Assembly: GCA_934725085.1 (NCBI GenBank) | Contig: CAKVAL010000001.1 | Span: 124,001 to 188,000, forward strand | Direction: 5' to 3' | Length of the DNA: 64,000 bases | Origin: an uncultured Erysipelotrichaceae bacterium | GTDB lineage: Bacteria > Bacillota_I > Bacilli_A > Erysipelotrichales > Erysipelotrichaceae | Shown: piece after piece, positions 19,644 through 28,976 of the stretch | How positions within the stretch are numbered: position 1 is the stretch's first letter | How the letters are laid out: each line of letters opens with the position of its first letter | The notes under the pieces: generated by a model | The model's input: the letters and a program-made list of their open reading frames with translations, nothing else | Database searches by the model: none | Told to the model about the DNA's origin: nothing | Made by a program: the position numbers and the translations under genes

Positions 19644-20609
19644 ATGTTAAAAAAACTTTCTGTAGTAGTTCCTGTATACAATGTTGAAAAATATCTAGAC
19701 AAGTGTCTAGATTCTTTAGTTAACCAAGAAATAGATGACTATGAAGTAATAGTGGTAAATGATGGTACTAAGGATAATAGTCAATTAATAATTGACAAAT
19801 ATGTTAAGGATTATCCTAATATTGTTAAGTCCTATATTAAAGAAAACGGTGGTCTTAGTGATGCTAGGAACTATGGCATTAAGTATGCTAGTGGTGAATA
19901 TATAACATTCTTAGATAGTGATGATTATATCGAATATGATACTTATGAGAATATGTTGGATATTGCTTATAAGGGTAATCATGATTTGGTTGTAGCGGAT
20001 CTTGAATATGTTTGGGAAGACAATTCAAAAGAACCTTTTGTAAAGGAAGGCTTAAATAGGGTGAACGATAATGATATTAAGAGCTTGTTCTTGTCCCCGT
20101 TGTTTTCTTGGAATAAGATGTATCGCAAATCATTGTTCGATAAGCTTGAATGTAAGTATCCTGTAGGACTATGGTATGAGGATATACCGGTAACTCTTAA
20201 GTTCTTTTCTAGCATTAAGAGTGTTGGTTATTATAGTGGTATTGCTTATCACTACCTACAAAGAAGTACCTCGATATTAGGTTCTTCATATAACGATAAG
20301 ATGTATGATATCTTCACAATCTTTGAAGGTGTAATAAAAGATTTTAAAGAAAGAAATAAATATGAAGAGTTCTATGATGAGCTTGAATATTTGTTTATAG
20401 AACACTTCTTGGTTTATGGTGCCTTTAGGTTTTTGAGAACAGAACATTATAAGGAACTGATGGAAAAAGCGTTTGGTTTTGTGAAAGAATATTTCCCAGA
20501 CTATATGCATAATAAATATATAAAGACTTTAGGTAAGAAGAATGTAATCTTTTTAAGAACTAATAATAAAGCCACAATGTCTTTTTGGCACAGGTATCTA
20601 ACAAAATGA
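19644..20609 (+). CDS. Family 2 glycosyltransferase (SDARNYG subgroup)
   Basis: A 321-residue GT2 enzyme with VVVPVYNVEKYL near residue 6, VNDGTKDN, ENGGLSDARNYGI near residue 69 and FLDSDDYI near residue 91; F-S-W-N-K-M-Y and W-Y-E-D-I follow in the acceptor-side half. It is the first gene of a 19644-24803 block in which genes touch or overlap. Its stop overlaps the next ATG by 4 nt. It resembles the gene at 35801 in sequence, promoter form and partner gene, suggesting a copied two-gene module. Substrate unknown. Confidence 0.9.
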   Translation: MLKKLSVVVPVYNVEKYLDKCLDSLVNQEIDDYEVIVVNDGTKDNSQLIIDKYVKDYPNIVKSYIKENGGLSDARNYGIKYASGEYITFLDSDDYIEYDTYENMLDIAYKGNHDLVVADLEYVWEDNSKEPFVKEGLNRVNDNDIKSLFLSPLFSWNKMYRKSLFDKLECKYPVGLWYEDIPVTLKFFSSIKSVGYYSGIAYHYLQRSTSILGSSYNDKMYDIFTIFEGVIKDFKERNKYEEFYDELEYLFIEHFLVYGAFRFLRTEHYKELMEKAFGFVKEYFPDYMHNKYIKTLGKKNVIFLRTNNKATMSFWHRYLTK

Positions 20610-21589
20610 GTAAAGTAAGTATTATTGTCCCTATCTACAATGTAGAAAAATATGTAAGCAAGTGTCTTGATTCACTGACAAGACAAACTTTTTCTGATAT
20701 TGAAATTCTAGCTGTTTCTGATGGTTCACCAGATAATAGTAAGGAAATTGTTTTAAAGTATGCTGAAAAAGATAAAAGAGTTAAGTTTATTGAAAAAGAA
20801 AATGGTGGCTATGGCAGTGTTCTAGAAACAGCTATAGCTCGTATTGAATCAGAATATTTCATGGTATGTGACCCTGATGATTGGCTAAGTGATGATGCGG
20901 TAGAAGTATTGGTAAATACATTAACCAAGAATGGGGTTGATATGGTTGTTGGTTGTAAGTATCTTGTTTATAACGACAACGAAGAAAAGATTTATACCGA
21001 TTCAGTAATCCATTCAGTAAATATCAATACCGAATTTAATAAAGTATATACTGATTTAACTAGTTTCTATTATCTAGATCCAAGTCCTCATGCCAAACTA
21101 TACAAGACAAGTATTTGTAAGGGCATTAAGTTACCTCATAAGGTAAGTTTTACTGATTTACTTTTATATACTTATGCGTTAGAGAATGCTGATAAGGCAA
21201 TCTATATTAAAGATGCTCTATCTTATTATTTAATTGATAGACCAGGCAATAGTATGTCTACTTTCAAAGATAAGACTTTCTATGATCACTATGTAATTAT
21301 GAGTGAGTTATTTAATTATGCCCATGATGGTAATAATAAGATGTTATATGCAAGAACATATATTCAGTTTAGATATGCATTGAGTCAATTGGTAGAACAC
21401 GGAAGTGAAGATGTCAAGGTGAAGTATTTTAATGAATATTGGATTATCTTTAAGACTTTGATTAAGCACAATAAAGATGTTTTGGATAATTATCCAAAAG
21501 ATGGTGCATTATCAAAAATTAAATGTACTTTCTTGTTAAGTGGTTTATTTGAAAAAACAATGTTGAAGGATTTAATGGGGGCTAAATAA
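20606..21589 (+). CDS. Family 2 glycosyltransferase (GGYGSV subgroup)
   Basis: The ATG at 20606 overlaps the previous stop (ATGA), giving 327 residues; a TTG at 20585 is in frame but less likely. Motifs are SIIVPIYNVEKYVSKCLDSL, VSDGSPDN, ENGGYGSVLETAI and VCDPDDWL. The GGYGSV block replaces the usual SDARN. L-D-P-S-P-H-A-K-L-Y-K near residue 160 and Y-L-I-D-R-P-G-N near residue 215 recur in the first half of the 739-residue protein at 36762. Translational coupling with the gene before suggests both act on the same repeat unit. Confidence 0.9.
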   Translation: MSKVSIIVPIYNVEKYVSKCLDSLTRQTFSDIEILAVSDGSPDNSKEIVLKYAEKDKRVKFIEKENGGYGSVLETAIARIESEYFMVCDPDDWLSDDAVEVLVNTLTKNGVDMVVGCKYLVYNDNEEKIYTDSVIHSVNINTEFNKVYTDLTSFYYLDPSPHAKLYKTSICKGIKLPHKVSFTDLLLYTYALENADKAIYIKDALSYYLIDRPGNSMSTFKDKTFYDHYVIMSELFNYAHDGNNKMLYARTYIQFRYALSQLVEHGSEDVKVKYFNEYWIIFKTLIKHNKDVLDNYPKDGALSKIKCTFLLSGLFEKTMLKDLMGAK

Positions 21590-21590
21590 G

Positions 21591-22535
21591 ATGAAAGTAA
21601 GTGTTATAGTTCCTGTATATAATGTAGAAAAATACATTGAGAAATGTTTATTGTCAATTCAGAATCAAACTTTTACTGATTTTGAATGTTTGGTAATCAA
21701 TGATGGTACTAAGGATAATTCGATTGAAGTAGCTAAGAAAGCCGTTGGTAATGATCCACGTTTCAAGTTCTATGATAAGGAGAATGGTGGTCTTAGTGAT
21801 GCCAGAAACTTTGGTATAGAGAAGGCAACTGGCGAATACTTGTGTTTCATCGATAGTGATGACTACATTCATGAAGAATTATTAGAACTAACATATATGA
21901 TGGGTAAAGAGTATGATAGTGATATCGTATGTTTTGACATGTATTATGTTTATGATAATGGCTCATTAGAATACTCTTGGGGTTGTAATTATAATAATGT
22001 TTCTAATTATAGAGACAATAAAGAGATTATCTTCTCTAACAATAGTGCTAATAATAAGCTATATAAAGCATCTTTTATGAAAGATAAGAGATTCTTTAAG
22101 GGCATGTGGTATGAGGATTTGGCTGTGATTCCGACATGGATTGCCCAGGCAAATAATATGGCCCATGTTTATAAGCCTTTGTATTATTATGTTCAAAGAG
22201 AAGGTTCTATTACTCATAAGGCTGATATTAGAATCTTTGATATCTATAGAGCTATTTCTATGGTTAAGGATAAGTTACAACTAGGTGCTTATGAGGTTAG
22301 GGGTTTATATTTTGAGAACTGTTTGGTTATGACAACTCTTCGTATTAAAGAGATTAATGATAAGGCAACTAGAATTGATTATTATAAGAAGAATATTGAG
22401 CATTTAGAAAAACAATATCCTAATTGGTATAGTGATGTTAAGAAGGAAAGGGATTTTAATTTTAAACAAAGATTAATCTTTTTCTTACTTCATTTGAAAT
22501 TGTTTGGTTTGGTAGAAAGAGCATATAACAAATGA
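21591..22535 (+). CDS. Family 2 glycosyltransferase
   Basis: A 314-residue GT2 enzyme with SVIVPVYNVEKYI, INDGTKDN, KENGGLSDARNFGI near residue 67 and FIDSDDYIHEE near residue 88. The second half has N-N-K-L-Y-K and W-Y-E-D-L. The basic, hydrophobic C-terminus may sit at the membrane. It lies 1 nt after the previous gene and overlaps the next by 4 nt. It belongs to the same subgroup as 4349 and 19644. Sugar donor and acceptor cannot be read from sequence. Confidence 0.9.
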   Translation: MKVSVIVPVYNVEKYIEKCLLSIQNQTFTDFECLVINDGTKDNSIEVAKKAVGNDPRFKFYDKENGGLSDARNFGIEKATGEYLCFIDSDDYIHEELLELTYMMGKEYDSDIVCFDMYYVYDNGSLEYSWGCNYNNVSNYRDNKEIIFSNNSANNKLYKASFMKDKRFFKGMWYEDLAVIPTWIAQANNMAHVYKPLYYYVQREGSITHKADIRIFDIYRAISMVKDKLQLGAYEVRGLYFENCLVMTTLRIKEINDKATRIDYYKKNIEHLEKQYPNWYSDVKKERDFNFKQRLIFFLLHLKLFGLVERAYNK

Positions 22536-23668
22536 AAAAGAAAATCTTGTTTGTGAATGACGAAATGACGATGGGTGGTGTTGCGCGTATTTTGAACACT
22601 TTCCTAAAGATGATTGATAGAGATCAATATGATGTTGATCTTTTGGTGCTTCATAAAAGAGGGGAACTATTAGATGAAATACCTAGCGATATAAATGTTA
22701 TTGAAGGTTCAAAGTTCTTTTCTTGTATTGATAGACCCCTTGGTGAATGTAAGGGAAAAGAATTGTTCTATAAGCTAAGATTATTGTTTTATATGAAAAC
22801 CGGTCTTATTAAAAATAAGATAGTAAGTGAGCGAAATAAAATTCTAAATAAACATTATGATATTGAATTTTCTGCTAAGGAAGGATTCTGTACTATCTTT
22901 ACAGGCTATGGTGATTCTGATTTAAAGGTTAACTGGGTTCAAGTGGATTATAAGGAATCTAATTATTCTAGTCATCATATGGGTTTAGTAAGGGATGCGT
23001 TAACGCATATTGATATGAATATAGCCTGTTCAAATCAAGTTAAAGAGTCTTATCAAGAATTGTTTGGTGTGAATAGAATTTGTGTTGTTCATAATCTTGT
23101 TGATGAAGATAGAATTAGAAACATGTCTTTACAACCTTGTGATTTAAAGCTAGATGATAAGAAGATTAATATTATTACAGTAGCTCGTTTCCATCCTCAG
23201 AAGGCTGTTGATAGGCTTATTAGAGCTTATAGTAAGTTAAAGGATTACTATAATCTAATTATTATTGGTGATGGTGGTTTAAAAGAAGAATTATATAATT
23301 TAGCTAAGGAATTAAATTGTTTTGATGATATTTCTTGGTTAGGATTAAAGTCTAATCCTTACCCTTATGTAAGAAAATGTGACTTGTTTGTGATGTCTAG
23401 CTTATATGAGGGTTATCCTACAATGACAGTTGAATCTTTAATTAGTGATACACCTGTTTTAACTACTTTGGTAGCTGGTGTTAGTGAACAAATTGATAAT
23501 TCTAATGGTTGGATTGTAGAGAATGGTGAAGAAGGCTTATTTAATAAGTTAGATGAAATCAAAGATGATAAGGCTAGTTTATTAAGATTAAAGAAGAATC
23601 TAGAGAATTATCATTATGATAATGAAAGTATTTTAAATAGATATTATGAGATATTTAAAGGGGAGTAG
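22532..23668 (+). CDS. Family 4 glycosyltransferase (GT-B fold)
   Basis: A 378-residue retaining glycosyltransferase. The N-terminal half has FVNDEMTMGGVARIL, the second half ITVARFHPQKAVDRLI, IIGDGGLKEEL and the E-x7-E motif in SSLYEGYPTMTVES (PF00534 type). GT4 enzymes of this kind transfer Gal, GlcNAc or related sugars. It overlaps the preceding gene by 4 nt; glf follows within 2 nt, so this enzyme or a neighbour could use UDP-galactofuranose, although galactofuranosyltransferases are usually of other families. It is the only clear GT4 gene in the locus. Confidence 0.9.
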   Translation: MKKKILFVNDEMTMGGVARILNTFLKMIDRDQYDVDLLVLHKRGELLDEIPSDINVIEGSKFFSCIDRPLGECKGKELFYKLRLLFYMKTGLIKNKIVSERNKILNKHYDIEFSAKEGFCTIFTGYGDSDLKVNWVQVDYKESNYSSHHMGLVRDALTHIDMNIACSNQVKESYQELFGVNRICVVHNLVDEDRIRNMSLQPCDLKLDDKKINIITVARFHPQKAVDRLIRAYSKLKDYYNLIIIGDGGLKEELYNLAKELNCFDDISWLGLKSNPYPYVRKCDLFVMSSLYEGYPTMTVESLISDTPVLTTLVAGVSEQIDNSNGWIVENGEEGLFNKLDEIKDDKASLLRLKKNLENYHYDNESILNRYYEIFKGE

Positions 23669-23669
23669 T

Positions 23670-24803
23670 ATGAAGGATGTAATTATTATTGGAGCTGGTT
23701 TTGCGGGTGCTACTGTTGCGAATGTGTTGGCTAATAAGGGCAAGAATGTTTTGATAATTGATAAGAGGAATCATATTGGTGGTAATGCCTATGACTATAT
23801 GGAAGAGGATATCTTGATTCATAAATATGGACCTCATATTTTCCATACTAATTCTAAGGAAGTGTTTGATTACTTAAGTAATTTTACTGAATGGTATAAG
23901 TATGAACATAAGGTATTAGGGCATGTTGATAATAAGTTGGTTCCTATTCCTTTTAACTTTAAATCAATTGAGGAATGCTTACCTGAAAAGGCTGAGAAGT
24001 TAATTGAATTATTAAAGACTAATTATGGCGAGGGTAAGAAAGTTCCTATCATGGAACTATTAACTAATGAGAATAGGGATATTCGTTATTTAGCTAATTA
24101 TATCTATGAACATGTTTTCAAGTATTACACTATGAAACAATGGGATATGAAGGTTGAGGAATTAGATAGCGCGGTTAGTGCTAGAGTCCCGGTTAATACT
24201 TCTTATGATGATAGATATTTCAATGATACTTATCAATATATGCCAAAAGAAGGCTATACAAAGTTGATTGAGAAGATGTTGGATAATGAACATATTGAAG
24301 TATTATTGGGTACAAATGTTACTGATATCTTGAAGTTGGAAGATGGAACTATTTATTATAATGGCGAAGTTTTTGAAGGCGATGTTTATTATTCAGGTGC
24401 TATTGATGAATTATTTGAATATAAACATGGTGAATTGCCATATCGTTCTTTAGATTTGATTCTTGAAAGATTAAATAGAACTTTCCAAAGTGCTGCTACT
24501 GAGAATTATCCTGAAAATGATGTGAAGTTTACAAGAATTACTGAGTATAAGCATTTTATGGAAGAAGAACCTGATGGTGTAACTTATATTCATACTGAAT
24601 ATCCTTTCCCTTATAGAAGGGATGCTGAGATAGGTAATGTGCCTTATTATCCAATTATTAGTGATGAGAACCAAACTTTATATGAGAGGTATGTAAAAGA
24701 AGCTAGCAAGTATCCTAAGTTACATTTAATTGGAAGATTAGCTGAATATAAGTATTATAATATGGATGCCATTGTCTTAAAGGCTTTAGAAATTACTAAA
24801 TGA
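23670..24803 (+). CDS. glf: UDP-galactopyranose mutase
   Basis: From the ATG at 23670 (AAGGGGAG at 23658-23665) the enzyme has 377 residues, close to the usual 370-390. The FAD-binding motif IIGAGFAGATVANVLA is at the N-terminus, followed by IDKRNHIGGNAYD, HKYGPHIFHTN and VPIPFNF. It interconverts UDP-galactopyranose and UDP-galactofuranose using reduced FAD, so the polysaccharide probably contains galactofuranose. It ends the operon, and its 3' end overlaps by 18 nt the stop region of the converging gene, with no terminator between. Confidence 0.95.
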   Translation: MKDVIIIGAGFAGATVANVLANKGKNVLIIDKRNHIGGNAYDYMEEDILIHKYGPHIFHTNSKEVFDYLSNFTEWYKYEHKVLGHVDNKLVPIPFNFKSIEECLPEKAEKLIELLKTNYGEGKKVPIMELLTNENRDIRYLANYIYEHVFKYYTMKQWDMKVEELDSAVSARVPVNTSYDDRYFNDTYQYMPKEGYTKLIEKMLDNEHIEVLLGTNVTDILKLEDGTIYYNGEVFEGDVYYSGAIDELFEYKHGELPYRSLDLILERLNRTFQSAATENYPENDVKFTRITEYKHFMEEEPDGVTYIHTEYPFPYRRDAEIGNVPYYPIISDENQTLYERYVKEASKYPKLHLIGRLAEYKYYNMDAIVLKALEITK

Positions 24804-26546
24804 TTTCTTTTTAAAGATTTCATAAAAACATACAATCAAAAATATAATAAATGAAATTTTAGATACAAACATTGAATATGTTTGTATCTTTGTTTCTTGA
24901 TAATAAACATCATAAGTTATGGTTTCATCTGATTTATATACATTAAATTTAACGTTTCCACTAATTTTGTCTTGAACTGGATCTATTGTTTCTATGATTG
25001 ATCCATTTTTTATTATGTCTACTTTGTATCCATTGTAGTAAGTTTTAGGAACAATGACATAAGCGTTATCATGCGAATTTGATAAGATATTGAATTTGTA
25101 GTGGTAGTACTCATACATTTCAAAACCATTAGGATCTATTTTCATTTCTTCACTTGTATCGATTATTGAGTGGCTTTTTGAGAAAGCAGGTGTTTCATAA
25201 GGATAATTAATATAATTTGTTTTTGCGACAGGTAAATAGTCACCACTGCTTAATGCTTGTGAGTCATAATAAGTTTCATTTTCATATGGCTTGTATAAAA
25301 CCTCATAAGCTTCTTCTAATGACATGTTGTCGGTATAACCATAGACACCTGTAAGATTTGGTGATAATGCAAATGCAGTAATTACTATGATTATTAAACA
25401 TGTAACTGAAAGAATGAAGTATTTTAAAAAGCTATTTTTAAAATTATCAATAAATATAGAAGTATAGTAAGCTCCAGATATAGCTAATAGTGGGATGATT
25501 ATTACTAATAATCTGTTTGTGAATTGCATAAAATTCATGAATTTAAACAATTGCCATGGAAAGTATTCGGTCATTATAAATAGTGTTACATAGCCAATTA
25601 TTAAACAATCAAAAATGAATTTATTATCCCTTTTCTTATTTTTTATAAATAAAGATGTTAATGGTAAAAATAATAGGAATGGTCCAATTGATGAACTTTG
25701 ATAAAGAGAAAAGTCTGCCGAAAAGTTAAATAGTTCAACTATTTTTAAGCCTTGCATAATTGAGACGCTATTAAAAGAATCGTTTACTTGTAGGTTGTTG
25801 TTAAACATTGCCTCTACCATTGGTAGTAAGAAAAAGGCGCTCAATAAGAAGGCAAATAGAATACCTTTAATGGTTGAGAATACTCTATTTTTATTTATGT
25901 GTTTGATGTTTATTAAAAAGAATATTCCAAATAGAATGCACATTAAATAAAAGGTAATATTATGACTTAGTGCTAGTCCCGTATAGCCAATGGTTAAAAC
26001 TATCCACTTATTTTCATCTTCATATAATGTGTAGTAAATACCTAGTATAGCTACTGGTATAAATACTAATGCGGTCAATTCACCTAGTGCGCTTCTTCTA
26101 AATATTGAAGTGATTTGGTGGATGTTTGGAATATAAATTAGCATCGCAATAATTGCAGGAATTAGTTTCTTTTTTGAGACAACATATAAATTAATGCCTA
26201 TAAAAAATGTGGCTGCAAATATTAATGCACAAATATAAATTTTATATGAAACAATTAAAGAAATGCCTTTACTTGTTAAAAAAACACATGGATATAAAAA
26301 TAGTTGGCAATAGAAAAGCGGAGTTGGGTAGCCGAAGTCAAAGTTCATGTGCCAATAAATATACGGGTATTTAATTCCTTCAACTATTGCGTCCCTGTAT
26401 GCTTGTATACGACTTAAATGGAAACCGGTATCTGCACCTTTGTGTAAGATTCCGTTTGAAAAGGGGTAACAAAATAAAATGGCTATTATAATTGATAAAA
26501 ATAATATAGATGTAAATCTTAATATATATTTTTTATTTCTTGTCAT
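24786..26546 (-). CDS. Polytopic membrane protein of the PTPS-related (PF10131-like) group, second copy
   Basis: A 586-residue protein with about 13 membrane segments. Near the N-terminus it has G-A-D-T-G-F-H-L-S-R-I and then D-F-G-Y-P-T-P-L-F-Y-C, matching the corresponding blocks of the protein at 11328-13001; E-F-T-alike regions and the external C-terminal half also correspond. The two are therefore distant paralogues and both run against the main direction. The conserved Asp in the first loop is where GT-C transferases carry the catalytic base. The ATG lies 7 nt after a TATAAT. Probably a membrane glycosyltransferase, from architecture only. Confidence 0.65.
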   Translation of the reverse strand: MTRNKKYILRFTSILFLSIIIAILFCYPFSNGILHKGADTGFHLSRIQAYRDAIVEGIKYPYIYWHMNFDFGYPTPLFYCQLFLYPCVFLTSKGISLIVSYKIYICALIFAATFFIGINLYVVSKKKLIPAIIAMLIYIPNIHQITSIFRRSALGELTALVFIPVAILGIYYTLYEDENKWIVLTIGYTGLALSHNITFYLMCILFGIFFLINIKHINKNRVFSTIKGILFAFLLSAFFLLPMVEAMFNNNLQVNDSFNSVSIMQGLKIVELFNFSADFSLYQSSSIGPFLLFLPLTSLFIKNKKRDNKFIFDCLIIGYVTLFIMTEYFPWQLFKFMNFMQFTNRLLVIIIPLLAISGAYYTSIFIDNFKNSFLKYFILSVTCLIIIVITAFALSPNLTGVYGYTDNMSLEEAYEVLYKPYENETYYDSQALSSGDYLPVAKTNYINYPYETPAFSKSHSIIDTSEEMKIDPNGFEMYEYYHYKFNILSNSHDNAYVIVPKTYYNGYKVDIIKNGSIIETIDPVQDKISGNVKFNVYKSDETITYDVYYQETKIQTYSMFVSKISFIIFLIVCFYEIFKKKSFSNF

Positions 26547-26553
26547 ATTTAAA

Positions 26554-26559
26554 ATTATA
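26554..26559 (-). promoter_or_regulatory. -10 box (TATAAT, minus strand), 7 nt before the ATG at 26546
   Basis: Minus-strand TATAAT ends 7 nt before the ATG, with no Shine-Dalgarno sequence. The divergent gene at 26654 has instead a normal leader with AGGGG. Confidence 0.5.
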
Positions 26560-26653
26560 CATTATTAAAAATAGCTATAGTTTATAATAGTAGTGGAATG
26601 TAAAGAATTTAGGACTTTGCATTATTATGATTATTAATAAATAGGGGTTTTAT

Positions 26654-27571
26654 ATGTTGAGTATTATTGTTCCGTGTAAAAATGAAGAAGAAGCTATTCC
26701 ATTGTTTTATCCGGTGTTAAAAGAAAACTTAGATAAGATGGATGTTGAATATGAATTGCTAATTGTTGATGATGGTTCAACTGATAAGACAGTTGAAGTT
26801 TCTTTGAAATTGAAAGAAAAAGATCCTAATATCAAGGTAATCAGTTTTTCACGTAACTTTGGTAAGGAAGCTGGCATGTTAGCTGGTATGAAGGAGGCTA
26901 AGGGTGATTATGTGGTTATCATGGACGCTGACTTGCAAGATCCACCTGCTTTATTGCCTGAAATGTATAACTATGTAAATAGTGGTGAATATGATAGTGC
27001 TGCTACTTATAGAGTTACAAGAAAGGGTGAGCCGCCTATTAGATCTTTTTTTGCACGTCAATTCTATAAATTAATTAATAAGATGATTGATGTAGAGATT
27101 GTGGATGGAGCTAGAGATTATCGTTTAATGAATCGTAAGATGGTTGATGCGATTATTTCTCTTCCTGAATATAATCGTTTTTCTAAGGGTATTTTCTCTT
27201 GGGTTGGTTTTAAGACTAAATATATCGAATTTGAGAACGTTGAAAGAGTAGCTGGAGAGACGAAGTGGAGTTTCTTTAAACTATTTAGTTATGCGATTGA
27301 TGGAATTGTTGGTTTTACTACTGCACCACTTCGTTTAGCTACATATTCTGGTTTATTTGTATCATTATTCGGTTTTATCTATATGCTTTATATTGTGATT
27401 AAAGCTATGACTATTGGTGATCCTGTTGCTGGTTATCCTAGTATGATTGCGATTATTTGTGTATTAGGTGGTATCCAATTATTGGTAATTGGTATTATGG
27501 GTGAGTATTTGGGCAAGACTTATATGGAGTCTAAGAAAAGACCTCAATATATTGTTAAGGAAATTAAATAA
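26654..27571 (+). CDS. Polyprenyl-phosphate glycosyltransferase (GtrB/DPM1-like)
   Basis: A 305-residue GT2 enzyme with two C-terminal membrane helices. Motifs: SIIVPCKNEEEAIP at the N-terminus, VDDGSTDKT, ISFSRNFGKEAGMLAG near residue 75, MDADLQDPP near residue 93, and R-D-Y-R-L-M-N-R near residue 155. This is the bactoprenol glucosyltransferase pattern; the product is a lipid-phosphate sugar used by GtrII or GT-C enzymes such as those at 18068 or 24786. AGGGG at 26642-26646 supports the start. The stop overlaps the MBOAT start by 1 nt. Which sugar it uses is not visible. Confidence 0.9.
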   Translation: MLSIIVPCKNEEEAIPLFYPVLKENLDKMDVEYELLIVDDGSTDKTVEVSLKLKEKDPNIKVISFSRNFGKEAGMLAGMKEAKGDYVVIMDADLQDPPALLPEMYNYVNSGEYDSAATYRVTRKGEPPIRSFFARQFYKLINKMIDVEIVDGARDYRLMNRKMVDAIISLPEYNRFSKGIFSWVGFKTKYIEFENVERVAGETKWSFFKLFSYAIDGIVGFTTAPLRLATYSGLFVSLFGFIYMLYIVIKAMTIGDPVAGYPSMIAIICVLGGIQLLVIGIMGEYLGKTYMESKKRPQYIVKEIK

Positions 27572-28974
27572 TGTTTATAGGGAACTATTATTATGAGCCG
27601 ATTAGATCACTTCCTGCACTGACTGTTACCAGTGCATATTTTGTGATATTTTGTTTCGTTGTATTTTGTTTGTCTAGGCCTTTTAAGTCATTCTTAAGGC
27701 CTTTAATTTTACTTGTAGCTAATTTTATATTTGTTTATTCTTTTGGCTTAAATAATCTATTATGGCTGCTTGGCTTCTCAGTTGTTGGATATTTATTGGG
27801 ATTAGTAAATGATAAACACAAGAACAAATATATTGTCATTATTTCTTCTTTAATATACGGTGTAGCGTTATTAGGATATAAGATGATTAATCTTGCCGAT
27901 AATAGCATTGTAATCCCATTAGGATTATCTTTCTATTCATTCAAGATTATTTCTTATTTGTGTGATATTTATTCAGGAAAGATTAATGCCGAAAAGAATA
28001 TTATTTATTATTTAGATTATGTAATGTTCTTTCCGTGTATTACAGCAGGACCTATTAATAGAGCTGATTTATTTTTAAAGGAAATTAGAAGTAAACATGA
28101 ATTTGATTATCAAGATATTGCGACAGGTTTCTTTTTGGTGGCTTGTGGTATTTTTGAGAAACTTGTACTTTGTGACTTTATTGGAAGTGTTGTAACTAAG
28201 AGTTTAAATGTTGAATTAAGTGGTTTGAATACATTACTTGGAGTCGTTTTATATTCATTCCAAATCTATTTAGACTTTGATTCTATTTCTAATATCGCAA
28301 TTGGTACATCTAGGATGCTTGGTTTTAAGTTAGAAAGAAACTTCCATGTTCCTTATCTTTCAACAAGTATTAAAGATTTCTGGAATAGATGGCATATTTC
28401 TTTATCATCTTGGTTAAGAGATTATATTTATTTCCCATTGGGTGGTGGAAGAAAAGGTGATTTAAGAAAGTATTTGAATGTTCTAATTGTTTTCTTTGTG
28501 TCTTCTTTGTGGCATGGCATTACATTAAATTTCTTAATTTGGGGTATGGGCCATGGTGTTATTAGAGTTGTTGAAGATTTGATTGCGAAGTTGTTTAAGA
28601 ATAAGAAGCCAAATTTCTTTGTGTCTTTATTGTTAATATTTATTAATTTTACAATAGTAACTACTTTGTGGATTTTCTTTAAATATGATTTTAGTGATGC
28701 TATTGCTACTATTCAAAGAATATTTATGAAATCACCTTTGAGTTTTGAAACAATCGGTTTAACTCATAATGAAGTAATTTGGTTATGTATTGTCTTATCT
28801 ACTGTAGTGATTACAGATATCCTACGTTATTTCCTTGATTTAGGAGATTTTTTTGGTAAACACATCTTTGTCATTAGATTTGTGTTGTATGCAACTATGA
28901 TTTTATTGTTCCTAGTATTTGGAATGTATGGTGGCAGTTTTGATGCGAATGATTTTATTTATAGGTGGTTTTAG
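27571..28974 (+). CDS. MBOAT-family O-acyltransferase (AlgI/PatA-like)
   Basis: A 467-residue polytopic membrane protein. The conserved block DFWNRWHISLSSWLRDYIY and PLGGGRKG lies near residue 270, and the catalytic histidine is in FVSSLWHGITLNFLIWG near residue 310. These enzymes pass acyl groups, usually acetyl, across the membrane to polysaccharides or cell-wall sugars with an SGNH-type partner. That partner is the next gene, whose ATG is 2 nt beyond this stop. A second MBOAT/SGNH pair is at 38959-41378 on the other strand. Family call is firm; the acylated sugar is unknown. Confidence 0.92.
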   Translation: MFIGNYYYEPIRSLPALTVTSAYFVIFCFVVFCLSRPFKSFLRPLILLVANFIFVYSFGLNNLLWLLGFSVVGYLLGLVNDKHKNKYIVIISSLIYGVALLGYKMINLADNSIVIPLGLSFYSFKIISYLCDIYSGKINAEKNIIYYLDYVMFFPCITAGPINRADLFLKEIRSKHEFDYQDIATGFFLVACGIFEKLVLCDFIGSVVTKSLNVELSGLNTLLGVVLYSFQIYLDFDSISNIAIGTSRMLGFKLERNFHVPYLSTSIKDFWNRWHISLSSWLRDYIYFPLGGGRKGDLRKYLNVLIVFFVSSLWHGITLNFLIWGMGHGVIRVVEDLIAKLFKNKKPNFFVSLLLIFINFTIVTTLWIFFKYDFSDAIATIQRIFMKSPLSFETIGLTHNEVIWLCIVLSTVVITDILRYFLDLGDFFGKHIFVIRFVLYATMILLFLVFGMYGGSFDANDFIYRWF

Positions 28975-28976
28975 TT

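Noticed and set aside
20585..20605. TTG start extending the GT2 at 20606
   Set aside because: The ATG at 20606 gives the usual ATGA overlap with the previous stop and begins directly at the conserved GT2 N-terminus.
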